From Nocardioides sp. B-3 (GTDB lineage: Bacteria; Actinomycetota; Actinomycetes; Propionibacteriales; Nocardioidaceae), in the NCBI RefSeq assembly GCF_024703895.1, contig NZ_CP087968.1:620001-684000 (forward strand): DNA of 64,000 nt, written 5' to 3'. A program made the position numbers and the translations under genes. Below the pieces are notes generated by a model. It ran no database searches. It was not told the origin of the DNA and saw nothing but the letters and a program-made list of their open reading frames with translations. Positions 32,474-42,027 of this stretch are shown piece by piece (the first letter of the stretch is position 1; each line of letters begins with the position of its first letter).

Positions 32474-33755
32474 TCAGAACAACCGTGGGTCGGGCGCGGC
32501 TCCCTCGGTGCCGGCGGCTACACGGGGTGCGCCGGCGCCGGGAACCGGGCCGTAGGGCCAGCCCTCGGGCAGGTAGCTGATGACCTCGATGGTCTCGCAG
32601 GTCACCTTGTCGGCGCGCGCCTTGTCGAGCTGGTCCATCCGCCCGACGTAGAAGACACGGTCGTTGGTGCCCTCGTCGGCGGTGCCGATGTCGTCGTAGT
32701 CGTCGCAGTAGAACTCGTCGCGAGCCCCGTCGTCGAAGAGGTAGATCGTGTCGTTGCCCTGCTCGGAGTAGATCTTGTCCTCCCCCGGGCCGACGAAGAT
32801 GACGTCGTTGCCGGGGTCGCCCTTGATGTAGTGGTCGTTGCCGTCTCCGTCGATGATGACGTCGTCGCCGTTGCCGCCGCTGAGGGAGTAGTCGTCGCCG
32901 GGACCGCCGTCGAGGACGTCGTTGCCGTCGAGGCCGATCAGCTTGTCGTTGCCCTCCCCGCCGATGAGCCGGTCGTTGCCGGGGCCACCGTTGATCTCGG
33001 CGGTCCCGGCGGCATCGGGAGCCACGCCGTCGTCGCCGGGACCGCCGTCGAGAAAGTCGTTGCCGTCGCCACCGTTGATGTGCTCGCTGCCCTCGCCACC
33101 GACGATCGAGTCGTCGCCCGCGGCGCCGGCGAGGTGGTCGTCGCCGAGCCCACCGTCGAGGGTGTCGTTGTCGCCGTTGCCGTCGAGATCGTCGTTGCCG
33201 TCGGCGCCGAGGACCGTGTCGTTGCCGGTGCCCCCGTCGACGACGTCGTTGTCGGGACCGGCGTCGATGGCGTCGTTGCCCGCACCGCCGGTGATGGTGT
33301 CCACGCCGGCGCCGCCGACCAGCCGATCGTCGCTGCCCCGGCCCCCGGATCGTGTCGTTGCCCTCGCCACCGTCCAGCATGTCGAGGCCCACCGCACCGA
33401 TCAGCTTGTCGTTGCCGAGGCTCCCGGTGATCGTGTCGTCACCCGAGCTGCCAGCGACGGTGTCGTTGCCCGTGCCGCCCTCGACGGTGTCGTTGCCGGG
33501 ACCGGACTGAACCGTGTCCCGGCCAGACCCGGCGTCCACCCTGTCATTGCCGGGACCAGAGAGCACCGTGTCCTTGCCGCCCTTGCTCTTGATCTTGTCG
33601 TTGCCGCCGAGCGACACGATCCGATCGGGCTTGCCACTGCCGATGATGGTGTCACCGCGCTGAGTGGCATCCGCGCCGGAGGCGGCCGGGGCGGGCAGGG
33701 ACAGACAGGTGGCGAGAACAGCAGGCGCGACGTAGCGCGCGAGATTTCGGTGCAA
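32474..33755 (-). CDS. Secreted RTX-type calcium-binding repeat protein, one frameshift
   Basis: A signal peptide (MHRNLARYVAPAVLATCLSL) is followed by about 30 nonapeptide-like GGxGNDxx repeats (residues 45-330), each expected to bind Ca2+ in a parallel beta-roll after secretion. A non-repeat C-terminal region of about 90 residues ends GTEGAAPDPRLF and has three cysteines (FYCDD, KVTCET). One break near 33345 lies inside the repeats. No enzymatic domain is present. The repetitive GC-rich DNA also yields long open frames on the other strand that are not genes. Confidence 0.88.
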
Positions 33756-33829
33756 GGCAGCGTGGTCCTAGAACTGGGTGTTTCCGGGGGGGACCACCTT
33801 GATAGCAGGAATTCGGCCCAGTGTCAGGG

Positions 33830-35083
33830 CTATCTGCGAGACACCATCCGTCGGCGCACGCCCGGACGACGGGATTCATCCGCGGCCAATGACCCGGGAA
33901 GGACTGCGTCCACGACCCCGGCCGGGGCCCGCACCAGCTGGCCGTCGCCGACCTCGAGCAGCGACCTGCCCGCAACGAGCGCACGATCGGTGGCCGGCCT
34001 GTCCTCCGGCAGGAAATGCAGGCCGGAGACCCTCGAGAACCCTTCGACCATGCCGGCGATCTCCCGCTCCGACCAGCCGAGGGTCGAGCGCATCCGGTTG
34101 ACGACCACCCGCACCGGGGCACCCCCGGTGATCTCGCGCAGGTCGACGAGACCACGGGCCAGCCGTGACAGGCCGACCGGATCCGCGGCCCCCACGACGA
34201 CGACCTCGTCCGCCGCCGCGAGCGCCGCCGGGGTCATCGCGTTGCGCGCGGGCAGGGCGCCGAAGTCGCCTCCCGGGTCGTCCTCGAGGCTGAAGCCGGT
34301 GTCCGGGACAACGTGCCCGAGGTCGCGTGCGCGGTCGACGACGGACTCCGGGTGGGTGGCCCGCACCTCGATCCAGCGGTCGGCCCCGGGCAGGCCGGTC
34401 ACCACTCCCAGACGGCCGCTGACAAGGCGCAGCGTCGACTGGAAGCGGTCGCCGAGCTGCCCGGCTCCAGCCAGACGAGCCGCCGAGAGCAGTCCGGACA
34501 CCTCATCGAGGATGCCCAGCTGTTGGGCGACGCCACCGCCGTAGGGGTCGGCGTCGACCAGCACCGTCTTGTGGTCCCGGCGGGCGATCTCGGCCGCCAC
34601 CGACACGGCGACGGTGGTGCGTCCGGGCGCTCCTCCCGGGCCCCAGATGGCGATCACCTTGTTCTCGTCGGTGGGTGCGGCCTCGACTGGCGCCTCCGCG
34701 TCGAGCCCGCGCACCCGGGTGTCGGCCATGTCCTCGACGGTCGAGACCACCTCGGCGAGCGAGTCGAGGTCGCCGGTCGACACGAGGGCGGTGATCCCCA
34801 GTCGCTCGGCCCGGCTGAGCACGTCGAGGTCGTCGACGGCCGACGCGACGACGGCGACCGGCCGAACGGCGTACCTCCTCAGGTGGGACACCGCGGACGG
34901 GTCGAGGCCGGGTGCCTCGAGGCCGATCACGGCGACGTCGGCCTGTCCGCTGCTCGCGGTGGCGAGCAGGTCGTCGACGTCGACACAGCGCTTGAGCACC
35001 ACGACTCCCCCGGCACTGTTCAACCGGGCGAAGGCGTCTGACTCCCAGCCGGCGCCGGAGGCCATCATCAGGACGCAGATCAT
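33830..35083 (-). CDS. cpaE: TadZ/CpaE-like MinD-family ATPase of a Tad system
   Basis: 417 residues, intact. An N-terminal receiver-like pseudo-domain (residues 1-120, VVLKRCVDVDDLL to STVEDM) precedes a ParA/MinD ATPase domain with a deviant Walker A (GPGGAPGRTT), VLVDADPYGGGVAQQLG and VVVVGAADPVGLSRLARGL. TadZ/CpaE positions Tad machines at the membrane or pole. It follows the SAF gene by 11 bases. The CpaF/TadB/TadC part is about 24 kb away at 5.4-10.1 kb, so the Tad set is split in this assembly. Confidence 0.85.
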   Translation of the reverse strand: MICVLMMASGAGWESDAFARLNSAGGVVVLKRCVDVDDLLATASSGQADVAVIGLEAPGLDPSAVSHLRRYAVRPVAVVASAVDDLDVLSRAERLGITALVSTGDLDSLAEVVSTVEDMADTRVRGLDAEAPVEAAPTDENKVIAIWGPGGAPGRTTVAVSVAAEIARRDHKTVLVDADPYGGGVAQQLGILDEVSGLLSAARLAGAGQLGDRFQSTLRLVSGRLGVVTGLPGADRWIEVRATHPESVVDRARDLGHVVPDTGFSLEDDPGGDFGALPARNAMTPAALAAADEVVVVGAADPVGLSRLARGLVDLREITGGAPVRVVVNRMRSTLGWSEREIAGMVEGFSRVSGLHFLPEDRPATDRALVAGRSLLEVGDGQLVRAPAGVVDAVLPGSLAADESRRPGVRRRMVSRR

Positions 35084-35094
35084 GGTCGTCGTCC

Positions 35095-35766
35095 TCAGCC
35101 GCGCACGAGGACACGCACGCGCTGGTCCTCGCTGGCCGCCGGGATCTCGGTCAGCGCGTCGGAATCGGCCTCCGGGATCCCCAGCACCAGCTGGCGACCA
35201 CGGCTGACGCTGCCCAGCGAATCGGCCCCCGACGGGGCGTCGATGACCACGACGTCGGAGAGCACGGTGGTCGGCTCGCTCGTCACGTCCTTGTCGCCGC
35301 CCGCGCTGTCGTCGGGGATCACCAGCAGCTCGATGACCGAGCCGGCGCCGATGTTGGTGGGGATCAGCTCGTGCGGGAAGGCCAGCGACACGATCACGGT
35401 CTCGGCCGCCTCGCCCGAGCCGAGCGCGGCCGCCGGCACGAGCTCGCCCGCGCCCAGTCCGCGGATGAGGCGCAGGTCGTCGGGCAGGGGCACGGAGGTC
35501 CGCAGGTAGCGGTCGAGGTCGGCGCTGTCGCCGAAGCGCACGGACGTCGACACCGGGTCGTCCTCACCGACCGTGTCACCCGGTGCCACGTCGCGCGCGG
35601 CCGCCCACACGGTCACCGAGTCGTCGGCTCCGCCGAGGATCCGGGCCCCGGCGATGATCGACACCGCCACGATGGCGACCCCGATCCAGAGTCGGGGATC
35701 GCGCCATCCCGGGGGCTGGGCGCGGGTGGCGGTGGGTACGTCGATGGCAGCGTGGGTCCGAGACAC
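35095..35766 (-). CDS. SAF-domain membrane protein, CpaB-like
   Basis: 223 residues, intact. From GTG 35766 there is a cytoplasmic leader with a proline-rich stretch, one membrane helix (LWIGVAIVAVSIIAGARIL) and an extracytoplasmic SAF/antifreeze-like domain (VWAAARDVAPGDTVGEDDPV, LGAGELVPAAALGSGE), then a C-terminal beta domain. This is the CpaB/RcpC layout; CpaB proteins belong to Flp pilus machines and bind peptidoglycan. It is directly upstream of the CpaE-like gene on the same strand. Confidence 0.8.
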   Translation of the reverse strand: MSRTHAAIDVPTATRAQPPGWRDPRLWIGVAIVAVSIIAGARILGGADDSVTVWAAARDVAPGDTVGEDDPVSTSVRFGDSADLDRYLRTSVPLPDDLRLIRGLGAGELVPAAALGSGEAAETVIVSLAFPHELIPTNIGAGSVIELLVIPDDSAGGDKDVTSEPTTVLSDVVVIDAPSGADSLGSVSRGRQLVLGIPEADSDALTEIPAASEDQRVRVLVRG

Positions 35767-35806
35767 CGCCACATCATGACCTCTGATCGCGGTTCGAAAC
35801 GAGTCG

Positions 35807-35845
35807 TTGTCCACAGGCGGTCGATGACGGAGCAGTTTGTCCACA
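35807..35845. promoter_or_regulatory. Two DnaA-box-like sites TTGTCCACA 30 bases apart
   Basis: TTGTCCACAGG occurs at 35807-35817 and again at 35837-35847 in the intergenic region between the divergent SAF and HTH genes. The nonamer is the actinobacterial DnaA-box form. Two boxes do not make an origin, and another copy occurs at 55808-55816. They may mark DnaA or another regulator, or be chance. Confidence 0.35.
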
Positions 35846-35896
35846 GGCTCGCGAGGCGGCGTACCTCCACGTCGCTCCGGGTGGCACCATGTCGCC

Positions 35897-36138
35897 ATGG
35901 CCTCCCCCGTTTCCTCACGCTGGCCGACGTGGCAGAGGTGCTCAACACCTCGAGCGCGCAGGTCTATGCGCTCGTGCGGCGCGGCGACCTGCCCGCGATC
36001 AAGATCGGCGGCCGCGGCCAGTGGCGGGTCGAGGGCTCAGAGCTGGAGAAGTACATCGAGCGGATGTACGACGAGACCAAGACCTTCGTCAGCGCTCACC
36101 CGTTCGTGGAGAGCGACGCGGGCCGCGACGAGGCCTGA
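35897..36138 (+). CDS. Excisionase-type helix-turn-helix DNA-binding protein, one frameshift
   Basis: About 80 residues. The start ATG 35897 and the HTH body are in different frames, separated by an extra C in a run of five C near 35906; corrected it begins MASPRFLTLADVAEVLNTSS. The winged-helix/MerR-like excisionase fold is shown by AQVYALVRRGDLPAIKIGGR followed by GQWRVEGSELEKYIERMY. This single-gene family is general in actinobacteria and is not a phage marker by itself. It is divergent from the SAF gene and convergent with htrA. Confidence 0.8.
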
Positions 36139-36156
36139 GCCCCGCTCGGGGTCGTC

Positions 36157-37553
36157 TCAGCCGACCTCGCCGTCGAGGGTGATCTCGAAGGCCCGCTCGG
36201 AGCCACCGCGCTGGACCGTGAACTCAATGGTGTCGCCCGGCTGGTGCGTGCGGATGGCCACGATCAGCGCGATGCCGTCGGTGACGGGCTTGCCGTCGAC
36301 CTCGGTCACGATGTCGTCCTTCTGCAGGCCGGCCTCCTCGGCGGGAGTGTCCTTGTTGACCTCGGTGATCAGGGCCCCGACGGAGTCCGCACGGCCGGTG
36401 CGCACCTGCGCGCCGATCACGGGATAGCGCGCCTCGCCGTTGCGCAGGATCTGGTCGGCCGTGGTCCGGACCTGCTCGATCGGGATCATGAAGCCGACGC
36501 CGATGTTGCCCGAGCCGCCGCCACCGAGTCCGCCGCCGCCCGTGGTCGCGATGGCGGAGTTGACCCCGACGACCGCGCCGGCGAGGTTGACGAGCGGTCC
36601 ACCCGAGTTGCCCGGGTTGATCGCGGCATCCGTCTGCACGGCGTTGATGTAGGAGGAGACGTTGTCCTCGTCGCCGGTCGTGACGGGACGGTCGAGGGCG
36701 CTGACGATGCCGGAGGTCACTGTCTGGCTCAGGCCCAGCGGCGAGCCGAAAGCGACGACCGGGTCCCCGACGTGCAGGCCAATCGATGCGCCCAGTGCGG
36801 CCGGCTCGAGGTCGCCGGACTCGGCGATCTTCAAGATGGCCGGGTCGTAGACGGGGCTGCGGCCGACCACCGTCGCGTCGTGCCGCACGCCCTCGAAGTC
36901 GACGACCTCGATCGGCCCGTTGTCCTCTGCCGCCGACTGCACGACGTGGTTGTTGGTGACGATGTGACCTTCGCGGTCGAGCACGAACCCGGAGCCGGTG
37001 GCACCCTCGTCCTCCCCCTCGAAGGCCGCGATGATCTGCACAGTGCTCGGCAGCAGCGCCTCGGGCGACGGCGGGGACCGAACCGTTGTCGGCGTCGAGC
37101 GGTGCGGCCTCCTGCGTCTGTACGGCGTCCAGCCCGTCGTCGTACGTCGAAGGATTCTCGTCGATCCGGTCGTAGCCCAGCGCCCCCGAGGAATCCGCCG
37201 AACAGTCCCAGCATCAAGGAGAGCACCGCGACGACCGGCCAGATCCAGCCGGAGACTCGACCCCTCGGCTCGTCGGAGCGATGCAGGGCCATGGGCGCGG
37301 TGGCGGGCGCGCCGTAGGCGGGCTGGCCGTGCTGCTGGGCGGGCGGGCCCCACGGCGAGTGCTGGGCCGGGATGGGCGACGGCGCGGGCTGGTGGCTCGG
37401 CTGGGCGACCTGCGGCTGCGACTGGTGCGGCTGGGAGGGCGAGGTCCACCCGACTCCGGTGATCGGCTGCGTGGGCTCGACGTCGGAACCGGTGCCGGGG
37501 AGCTGCTCGGGGTCGGAGTCGGGCGGGTTGGGGCCGGAGTAGTGGTCGCTCAC
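36157..37553 (-). CDS. htrA: HtrA/DegP-like serine protease with PDZ domain, frameshifted
   Basis: A membrane-tethered S1C protease. It has an N-terminal Pro/Gln/His-rich cytoplasmic region of about 90 residues, a membrane helix ([24 protein letters not shown] region), then the trypsin fold: His in IVTNNHVV, Asp in VYDPAILKI and Ser in [17 protein letters not shown] domain ends the protein ([20 protein letters not shown]). Breaks lie in the linker around 37070-37190. The start ATG 37553 overlaps the rseA stop. Clustered with sigE and rseA, as in mycobacteria, it likely degrades misfolded envelope proteins under SigE control. Confidence 0.9.
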
Positions 37554-38089
37554 GGAGCCATTGTCACCCGAAGCGCGTCACGCACCGCCACGACCTCGGG
37601 GGTGAAGACACGCGGTGGGGTGACTCGGCGCTGCCGCTTCGGAGTGCGCCGGGTGGCCGGGTGGTCGTTGACCACCGGCGTCGAGGTCTGGCTCGGTCGG
37701 GTCAGGTCGCTGATCGGTGCCCGACGCTCGAGCTGCGGCGTCCCGGCGGCGCCGAGGGCGAGCACGCCGACCACGGCAGCGCCAGCGGCACCGCCACCGA
37801 TCGCGACCGGGGAGCGGTGTCGCGCCCGGATGGTGGTGGCCGCGGTCGGGAAGGCCGGCGGGGTGAGGGCCGATCCGCAGCCGAGCAACGAGTTCTTGAG
37901 CCGGTCGGGTGCCTCGCACTCCGACCGGTCGGCGAGGGACAGGCCTGCGAGCCCGGTCTTGATCCAGCCCTCGCGCTCGACGAGGTCGCGACAGGGGTTG
38001 CACTCGTGGACGTGCGCCCGGGCACGTTCCTCCTCCGCGGCCGGCAGCCGACCGTCGAGCAGGGCGCTGACCCGCGACCCGAGGTGCAT
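37550..38089 (-). CDS. rseA: Anti-sigma factor with zinc-finger (RseA-like)
   Basis: 179 residues, intact. The N-terminal ZAS motif [13 protein letters not shown] (HxxxCxxC) follows [20 protein letters not shown], the usual sigma-binding helices. A hydrophobic segment ([20 protein letters not shown]) follows, then an Arg/Pro-rich end. The ATG 38089 (or GTG 38092) overlaps the sigE stop, and its own stop overlaps the htrA ATG. It is expected to bind and silence SigE until a thiol or envelope signal releases it. Confidence 0.88.
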   Translation of the reverse strand: MHLGSRVSALLDGRLPAAEEERARAHVHECNPCRDLVEREGWIKTGLAGLSLADRSECEAPDRLKNSLLGCGSALTPPAFPTAATTIRARHRSPVAIGGGAAGAAVVGVLALGAAGTPQLERRAPISDLTRPSQTSTPVVNDHPATRRTPKRQRRVTPPRVFTPEVVAVRDALRVTMAP

Positions 38090-38678
38090 CACGACAGCCG
38101 TCCGGAGACGTCGAGGTCGGGTCCGGCGTAGCGCTCCCGGCCCTCGGTGGGGGCTCGGTGCGCGAGCGCGCGGCGCAGCATCGCCCGACCGCGGTGGATG
38201 CGGGAGCGGACCGTGCCGAGCTTCGCGTCGAGGGATCTCCGCGATCTCCTCGTACGTCAGGCCCTCCACGTCGCACAGCACGACGGCGGCGCGGAAGTCC
38301 GGCGGCAGGGTCGCGAGGGCGCGCTCGATGTCGTCGTCGAACCGCTGGTCGGCGTACGACATCTCGGGCGCGACGTCGGCGCTCTGCAGTCGGGCGGCGC
38401 GCTCGTCGGAGAGCGGGTCGAAACGGGATGCGCTGCTTGCGGCGCGCGCCGTCGAGGAAGAGGTTGGTCGTGATGCGGTGCAGCCAGCCCTCGAAGGTGC
38501 CGGGCGTGTAGGAGTCGAGCGAGCGGAAGACCCGGATGAAGACTTCCCGGGTGAGGTCCTCGGCGTCGGGTCTGTTGCCGGTCAGGCGGTAGGCGAGGCG
38601 GAACACGCGATCGGAGTGGTTCTCGACGACCTCGTCCCACGTCGGCACGCCGACGGTGGCTTCGCTGGAATCCATCAC
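38089..38678 (-). CDS. sigE: ECF sigma factor SigE, frameshifted
   Basis: The corrected protein (about 195 residues) has region 2 ([40 protein letters not shown]) and region 4 ([20 protein letters not shown], then TYEEIAEI and [15 protein letters not shown]). Breaks are near 38415 and near 38233; each is repaired by removing one base. The end [11 protein letters not shown] overlaps the rseA start. The gene order sigE-rseA-htrA, with a methyltransferase divergent from sigE, matches mycobacterial sigE loci, which supports the name. It controls envelope stress responses. Confidence 0.88.
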
Positions 38679-38821
38679 CGGTGCCCCCCGGCGTGTGAGC
38701 TGCTGACCGAACAGTGTCTGACCTCTTCAACCTAGGGACCGGGTCTGAGAGGACCCTGTGAAAGCGCCACGAACTCGGAAACGATCGCGACTCGTGGTGG
38801 ACAACGGTCGGGCCCGCCGCC

Positions 38822-39568
38822 GTGTTCCCGCGGTGTCGCTCGGATCGGCGCCCTACCGGGAGGGATAGAGTCGCGGGCACGCTGTGCGTACGCGTCCCGT
38901 CTCCCGGGAGGATCATCATCACCACCCCGATCAAGCCCGCGAGCTGGACCTACGCCGAGGAGTTCGTGGCGGAGGACGACATCCCGGCCGCTGCGCGCCC
39001 CCGTGCCGAGGAGGTCGGGGTCGCCCCGATCGGCTCCGGCGGCGGCGCCGCGCTGCGCTTCCCGGCATCGGTCCTCGACGCGCGCGCCGTGGTCGAGATC
39101 GGCACCGGCACCGGTGTCTCCGGCCTGTGGCTGCTGCGCGGCATGCGCTCGGACGGCGTGCTGACCACGGTCGACATCGAGGCCGAGCACCAGCGCCTCG
39201 CCAAGGAGACCTTCAACGACGCCGGCATCCCCGCCAACCGTGCCCGCACCATCGCCGGTGCCGGCCTCGACGTGCTGCCGCGCCTGACCGACGGTCACTA
39301 CGACTCGGTGTTCTGCGACGGCGACAAGCGTGAGTACGCCGCCTACCTCGCCGAGGCCCTGCGGTTGCTGCGCCCCGGTGGGGTCGTGGCGTTCGACAAC
39401 GCGCTGTGGCACGACCGCGTCGCCGACCCCGCCCAGCGCGACGAGGAGACCGTCGCGATCCGCGACCTCGGCCGCACGATCGCCGACAACGAGTCGCTCG
39501 TGCCGGTGCTGCTGCCCGTCGGTGACGGACTGCTGGTGGCGAAGAAGGTCTGGACGCCCGAGACCTGA
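38822..39568 (+). CDS. SAM-dependent O-methyltransferase (family 3)
   Basis: About 215-248 residues, depending on start. The SAM-binding motif VVEIGTGTGVSGLWLL and TTVDIEAEHQRLAKETF are clear, and the family-3 segments YDSVFCDGDKREY and GGVVAFDNALWHD follow. The frame opens with GTG 38822, but similarity starts only at TTPIKPASWTYAEEF. A good ribosome site (GGGAGG, 38907-38912) sits just before ATC ATC ATC ACC, where no ATG or GTG exists, so the true start codon is unclear. It is divergent from sigE across 143 bases. Confidence 0.85.
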   Translation: MFPRCRSDRRPTGRDRVAGTLCVRVPSPGRIIITTPIKPASWTYAEEFVAEDDIPAAARPRAEEVGVAPIGSGGGAALRFPASVLDARAVVEIGTGTGVSGLWLLRGMRSDGVLTTVDIEAEHQRLAKETFNDAGIPANRARTIAGAGLDVLPRLTDGHYDSVFCDGDKREYAAYLAEALRLLRPGGVVAFDNALWHDRVADPAQRDEETVAIRDLGRTIADNESLVPVLLPVGDGLLVAKKVWTPET

Positions 39569-39590
39569 GCGCGTCGCTCCCACTCGGGCA

Positions 39591-39808
39591 GCGGTGGCAC
39601 AGCCACATTCGAGCGCCTCGAAAATGTGGCTCACGCACCGCCGTACGACGTGTCGGAACGACTCGCCCGGAGTAGCGGTGGCACACCCACATTCGAGCGC
39701 CTCGAAATGTGGCTCACGCACCGCCGTACGACGTGTCGGAACGACTCGCCCGGAGTAGCGGTGGCACACCCACATTCGAGCGCCTCGAAATGTGGCTCAC
39801 GCACCGCT
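39591..39808. repeat. Tandem array of three strong hairpins, unit 83-84 bp
   Basis: Units start at 39591, 39675 and 39758. Two are complete (84 and 83 bp; the first has one extra A), and the third holds only the hairpin. Each hairpin pairs GCGGTG...CACCGC outside and CCACATT-CGAG...CTCG-AATGTGG inside around a CGC loop. The spacer part (from CCGTACGACGTGTCGG to CCCGGAGTA) is identical in the two copies. The array lies between the convergent methyltransferase and YdhR-like genes. Simple termination needs one hairpin, so the triplication is unusual. Confidence 0.85.
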
Positions 39809-39820
39809 GCGGGAGAGCGA

Positions 39821-40155
39821 TCAGGCGCGAGGGGTGGCGGCGAAGCCTTCCCAGCCCTCGGCGATCGCGACGATGTCGCACGCCTCGATCAGGACCGGGG
39901 CCGAGCCGACGAGCACGGAGACCGGTGACTCGGCGGCGCCGGCGGTGAAGGTCTCCCCGGAATTCGGCGCGCGTCGTCAGAGGCGAACACGTAGTAGCCC
40001 TCGAACCAGTCACCGGAACCACGCGCCACGTCTTGAACTGGAGCCCGGTCATGCCGGTGAAGCGCGAACGACGTGTCCGCGACGTATGCCGCAAGCGACT
40101 CCTCGATGCCCTCGGCGGCACCCGCGAGCGACCACCGCACGGTCAGGCCCTTCAT
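39821..40155 (-). CDS. Small dimeric alpha/beta-barrel protein, YdhR-like, frameshifted
   Basis: About 111 residues from ATG 40155, which overlaps the pepA stop. The start is MKGLTVRWSLAGAAEGIEES. Corrected for breaks near 40060, 40010 and 39960, it continues RFTGMTGLQFKTWRVV, DWFEGYYVFASDDARR, and AESPVSVLVGSAPVLIEACD to the end GWEGFAATPRA. The pattern of a KTWR-type strand and a GxYVFAS strand matches YdhR-like putative monooxygenases of the dimeric alpha+beta barrel fold; the activity is not established. Confidence 0.6.
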
Positions 40156-41690
40156 CGCACGACCCCTCGGAGGGGGTCGTCCGAGCCGAGCCACTCGAGA
40201 AGGACCCGGGGACCGAAGCCGGTCGGCCCCTGCGTCCACTCGTAGCGCTCGGCCGGGGCTTCGGCGATGGAGGCGAAGTCGATGTGCGCCCACGGGACGT
40301 CGCCCGTGAAGTGCTGGAGGAACAAGGCCGCGGTGATGGCCTCGGGCGCCGCCGGAGGAGTTGTCGCCGTCGGCGACCTTGGAGCTGACGCGCTCCTCGT
40401 AGTCGGCCACGAGCGGCATCCGCCACAGCAGCTCGCCCGAGGTGGCCGAGGCGTCGGCGAGCAGGTCGGCCGGGGCTTCGTTGTTGGCGAAGTAACCGCC
40501 GGTGCCCTGCCCGAGGGCGACCTTCATGGCGCCCGTCAGGGTGGCGACGTCGACCGGGATGTCGGGCTTGAGCTCCGCGACGGCATAGGCCATGGCGTCA
40601 GCCATGACCAGACGGCCCTCGGCATCGGTGTTGTTGACCTCGCTGGTGCGGCCGCCGTAGTGGCGGATCACGTCACCGGGCCGCATCGCGGCACCGCCGA
40701 CGGCGTTCTCGGCGGCCGGCACGAGGCCGATCACCCGGACCGGGCACTGCACGTCGCGCAGCGCGGCCATCGTCGCGAGCACGGCGGCGCCACCGGACAT
40801 GTCGCGCTTCATCGACAACATGCCGGCGGGCGGCTTGATGTCGAGGCCACCGGTGTCGAAGGTGATGCCCTTGCCGACCAGCACGACGGTCGGCGTCTTC
40901 TTCGTGGCGTCGGCCGGCGAGTAGTCGAGCCGGATCAGCCGGGGCGGCGAGACGGAGGCCGCACCTACGGCGAGCACACCACCGAAGCCTTCCTCGGCGA
41001 GCTTCTTCTCGTCCCAGATCGTGACATCCAGGCCCGCGGCGGCGGCGAGCTCCTCAGCCTGCTCTGCGAGCCATGCGGGCGTCTTGAGGTTGGAGGGCAC
41101 TGACGCGAGAAACCGCGAGCGCCAGCCGGCGCCACCGGCAGCGAGTGCGCGGGCGAGCTCGTCATCGGCGTCCTCGTCGGTCGTGCCGGCCAGCACGATG
41201 CGAGCGACCGGAGCCTCCCCGGGCGCCGGTCGAGCGCCAGTGGAAACCGAACGATCCCAGCATCGCCCCGACCACGAAGGCACCGAGGGCCTCGTCGGGC
41301 GCGATCGCGGTGATCGAGCTGGCCACGCTGGCGCGGTCCTTGGTCGCCCGCGCGAGCGTCGCGCCGGCGCGGCGGTAGTCGGTCACCGACTGGTCCCCGA
41401 CCCCGACGAAGACCAGGGACCTGCACGTCGTCGTGGACGACGGGGACCGTGATCACCTCACCGGTCTTGCCGGTGGCCTTCTGGGCCTCGAGGAGCCCGA
41501 GCAGGTCGAGGCCGAAGAACTCGCCTGCCTCCTCCGCCCCGGGGCCGAGAGCGATCGAGTCGCCCTCGGCATCCGCCGGGATCACGGGCAGCGCCCACAC
41601 CTCGGCGCCGCCGATCTGGTGCGGCAGGGCCGGGCTGAGGGCGAACTCCGGTGGGGAGACTCGGGCGGGGAGCTGCAACGGGACGGCCAC
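40152..41690 (-). CDS. pepA: Leucyl aminopeptidase (M17 family), frameshifted
   Basis: A cytosolic two-metal aminopeptidase of about 510 residues. The C-terminal catalytic domain keeps the M17 signature NTDAEGRLVMADAMAYA and metal/substrate segments VGKGITFDTGGLDIKP and SMKRDMSGGAAVLATM, followed by VDVATLTGAMKVALGQGTGG. Breaks are near 41415, 41225 and 40360. The start GTG 41690 (VAVPLQLPARVSPPEF) lies two bases after the DUF3117 stop. The last 60 residues read PWAHIDFASIAEAP and EWLGSDDPLRGVVR after correction. Confidence 0.9.
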
Positions 41691-41692
41691 GA

Positions 41693-41860
41693 TCAGCCGA
41701 CGACGTCCTTGAGCGCATCCCCGAGCGCACCTGCTTCGTCCTTGTTGAGCTCGACCACGAGGCGACCACCGCCTTCGAGCGGCACGCGCATGACGATGCC
41801 GCGGCCTTCCTTGGTCACCTCGAGTGGTCCGTCGCCCGTCCCGGGCTTCATGGCGGCCAT
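41693..41860 (-). CDS. DUF3117 family protein (55 residues)
   Basis: An intact gene reading MAAMKPGTGDGPLEVTKEGR then GIVMRVPLEGGGRLVVELNK and ending GALGDALKDVVG. This is the DUF3117 family, a nearly invariant, single-copy small protein of actinobacteria with unknown function. ATG 41860 has AGGAAGAGG about 10 bases upstream. pepA follows after two bases. Confidence 0.93.
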   Translation of the reverse strand: MAAMKPGTGDGPLEVTKEGRGIVMRVPLEGGGRLVVELNKDEAGALGDALKDVVG

Positions 41861-41922
41861 CGGCGCACCTCTTCCTGATTATGCTGGAGTGGATCACCGG
41901 TCTCTGGCTCCACATGCGAAAT

Positions 41923-41944
41923 CGAGGCGGCTGGGGCCGCCTCG
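41923..41944. promoter_or_regulatory. Perfect 9-bp hairpin in the divergent DUF3117/paaX-like promoter region
   Basis: CGAGGCGGC (41923-41931) and GCCGCCTCG (41936-41944) pair perfectly around TGGG. It sits between two divergent genes, so it could be an operator or part of a leader. A CATAAT-like -10 for the leftward DUF3117-pepA unit may lie at about 41878-41883. Confidence 0.4.
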
Positions 41945-42027
41945 ACGGCGTTCTACGACTCCATTATCCCCCATGGCGGGCGTGACACGGACCACAGGGC
42001 ACCGAGTGCGGCTGGCACACTCCTCGC

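Noticed and set aside
32474..33755. Open frames antisense to the RTX repeats with Val/Ala-rich repeats
   Set aside because: They mirror the nonapeptide repeat DNA; the minus strand gives a signal peptide and canonical GGxGNDxx repeats.
35807..35845. Replication origin suggested by two DnaA-box-like nonamers
   Set aside because: Only two boxes, no AT-rich region, and no dnaA, dnaN or gyr genes in the window.
35897..36138. Excisionase-like gene as evidence of a prophage or integrative element
   Set aside because: No integrase, phage genes or attachment repeats nearby; this HTH family is a normal chromosomal gene in actinobacteria.
39591..39808. Possible CRISPR array
   Set aside because: The repeated unit includes its spacer, which is identical between copies, there are only three units, and no cas gene is nearby.
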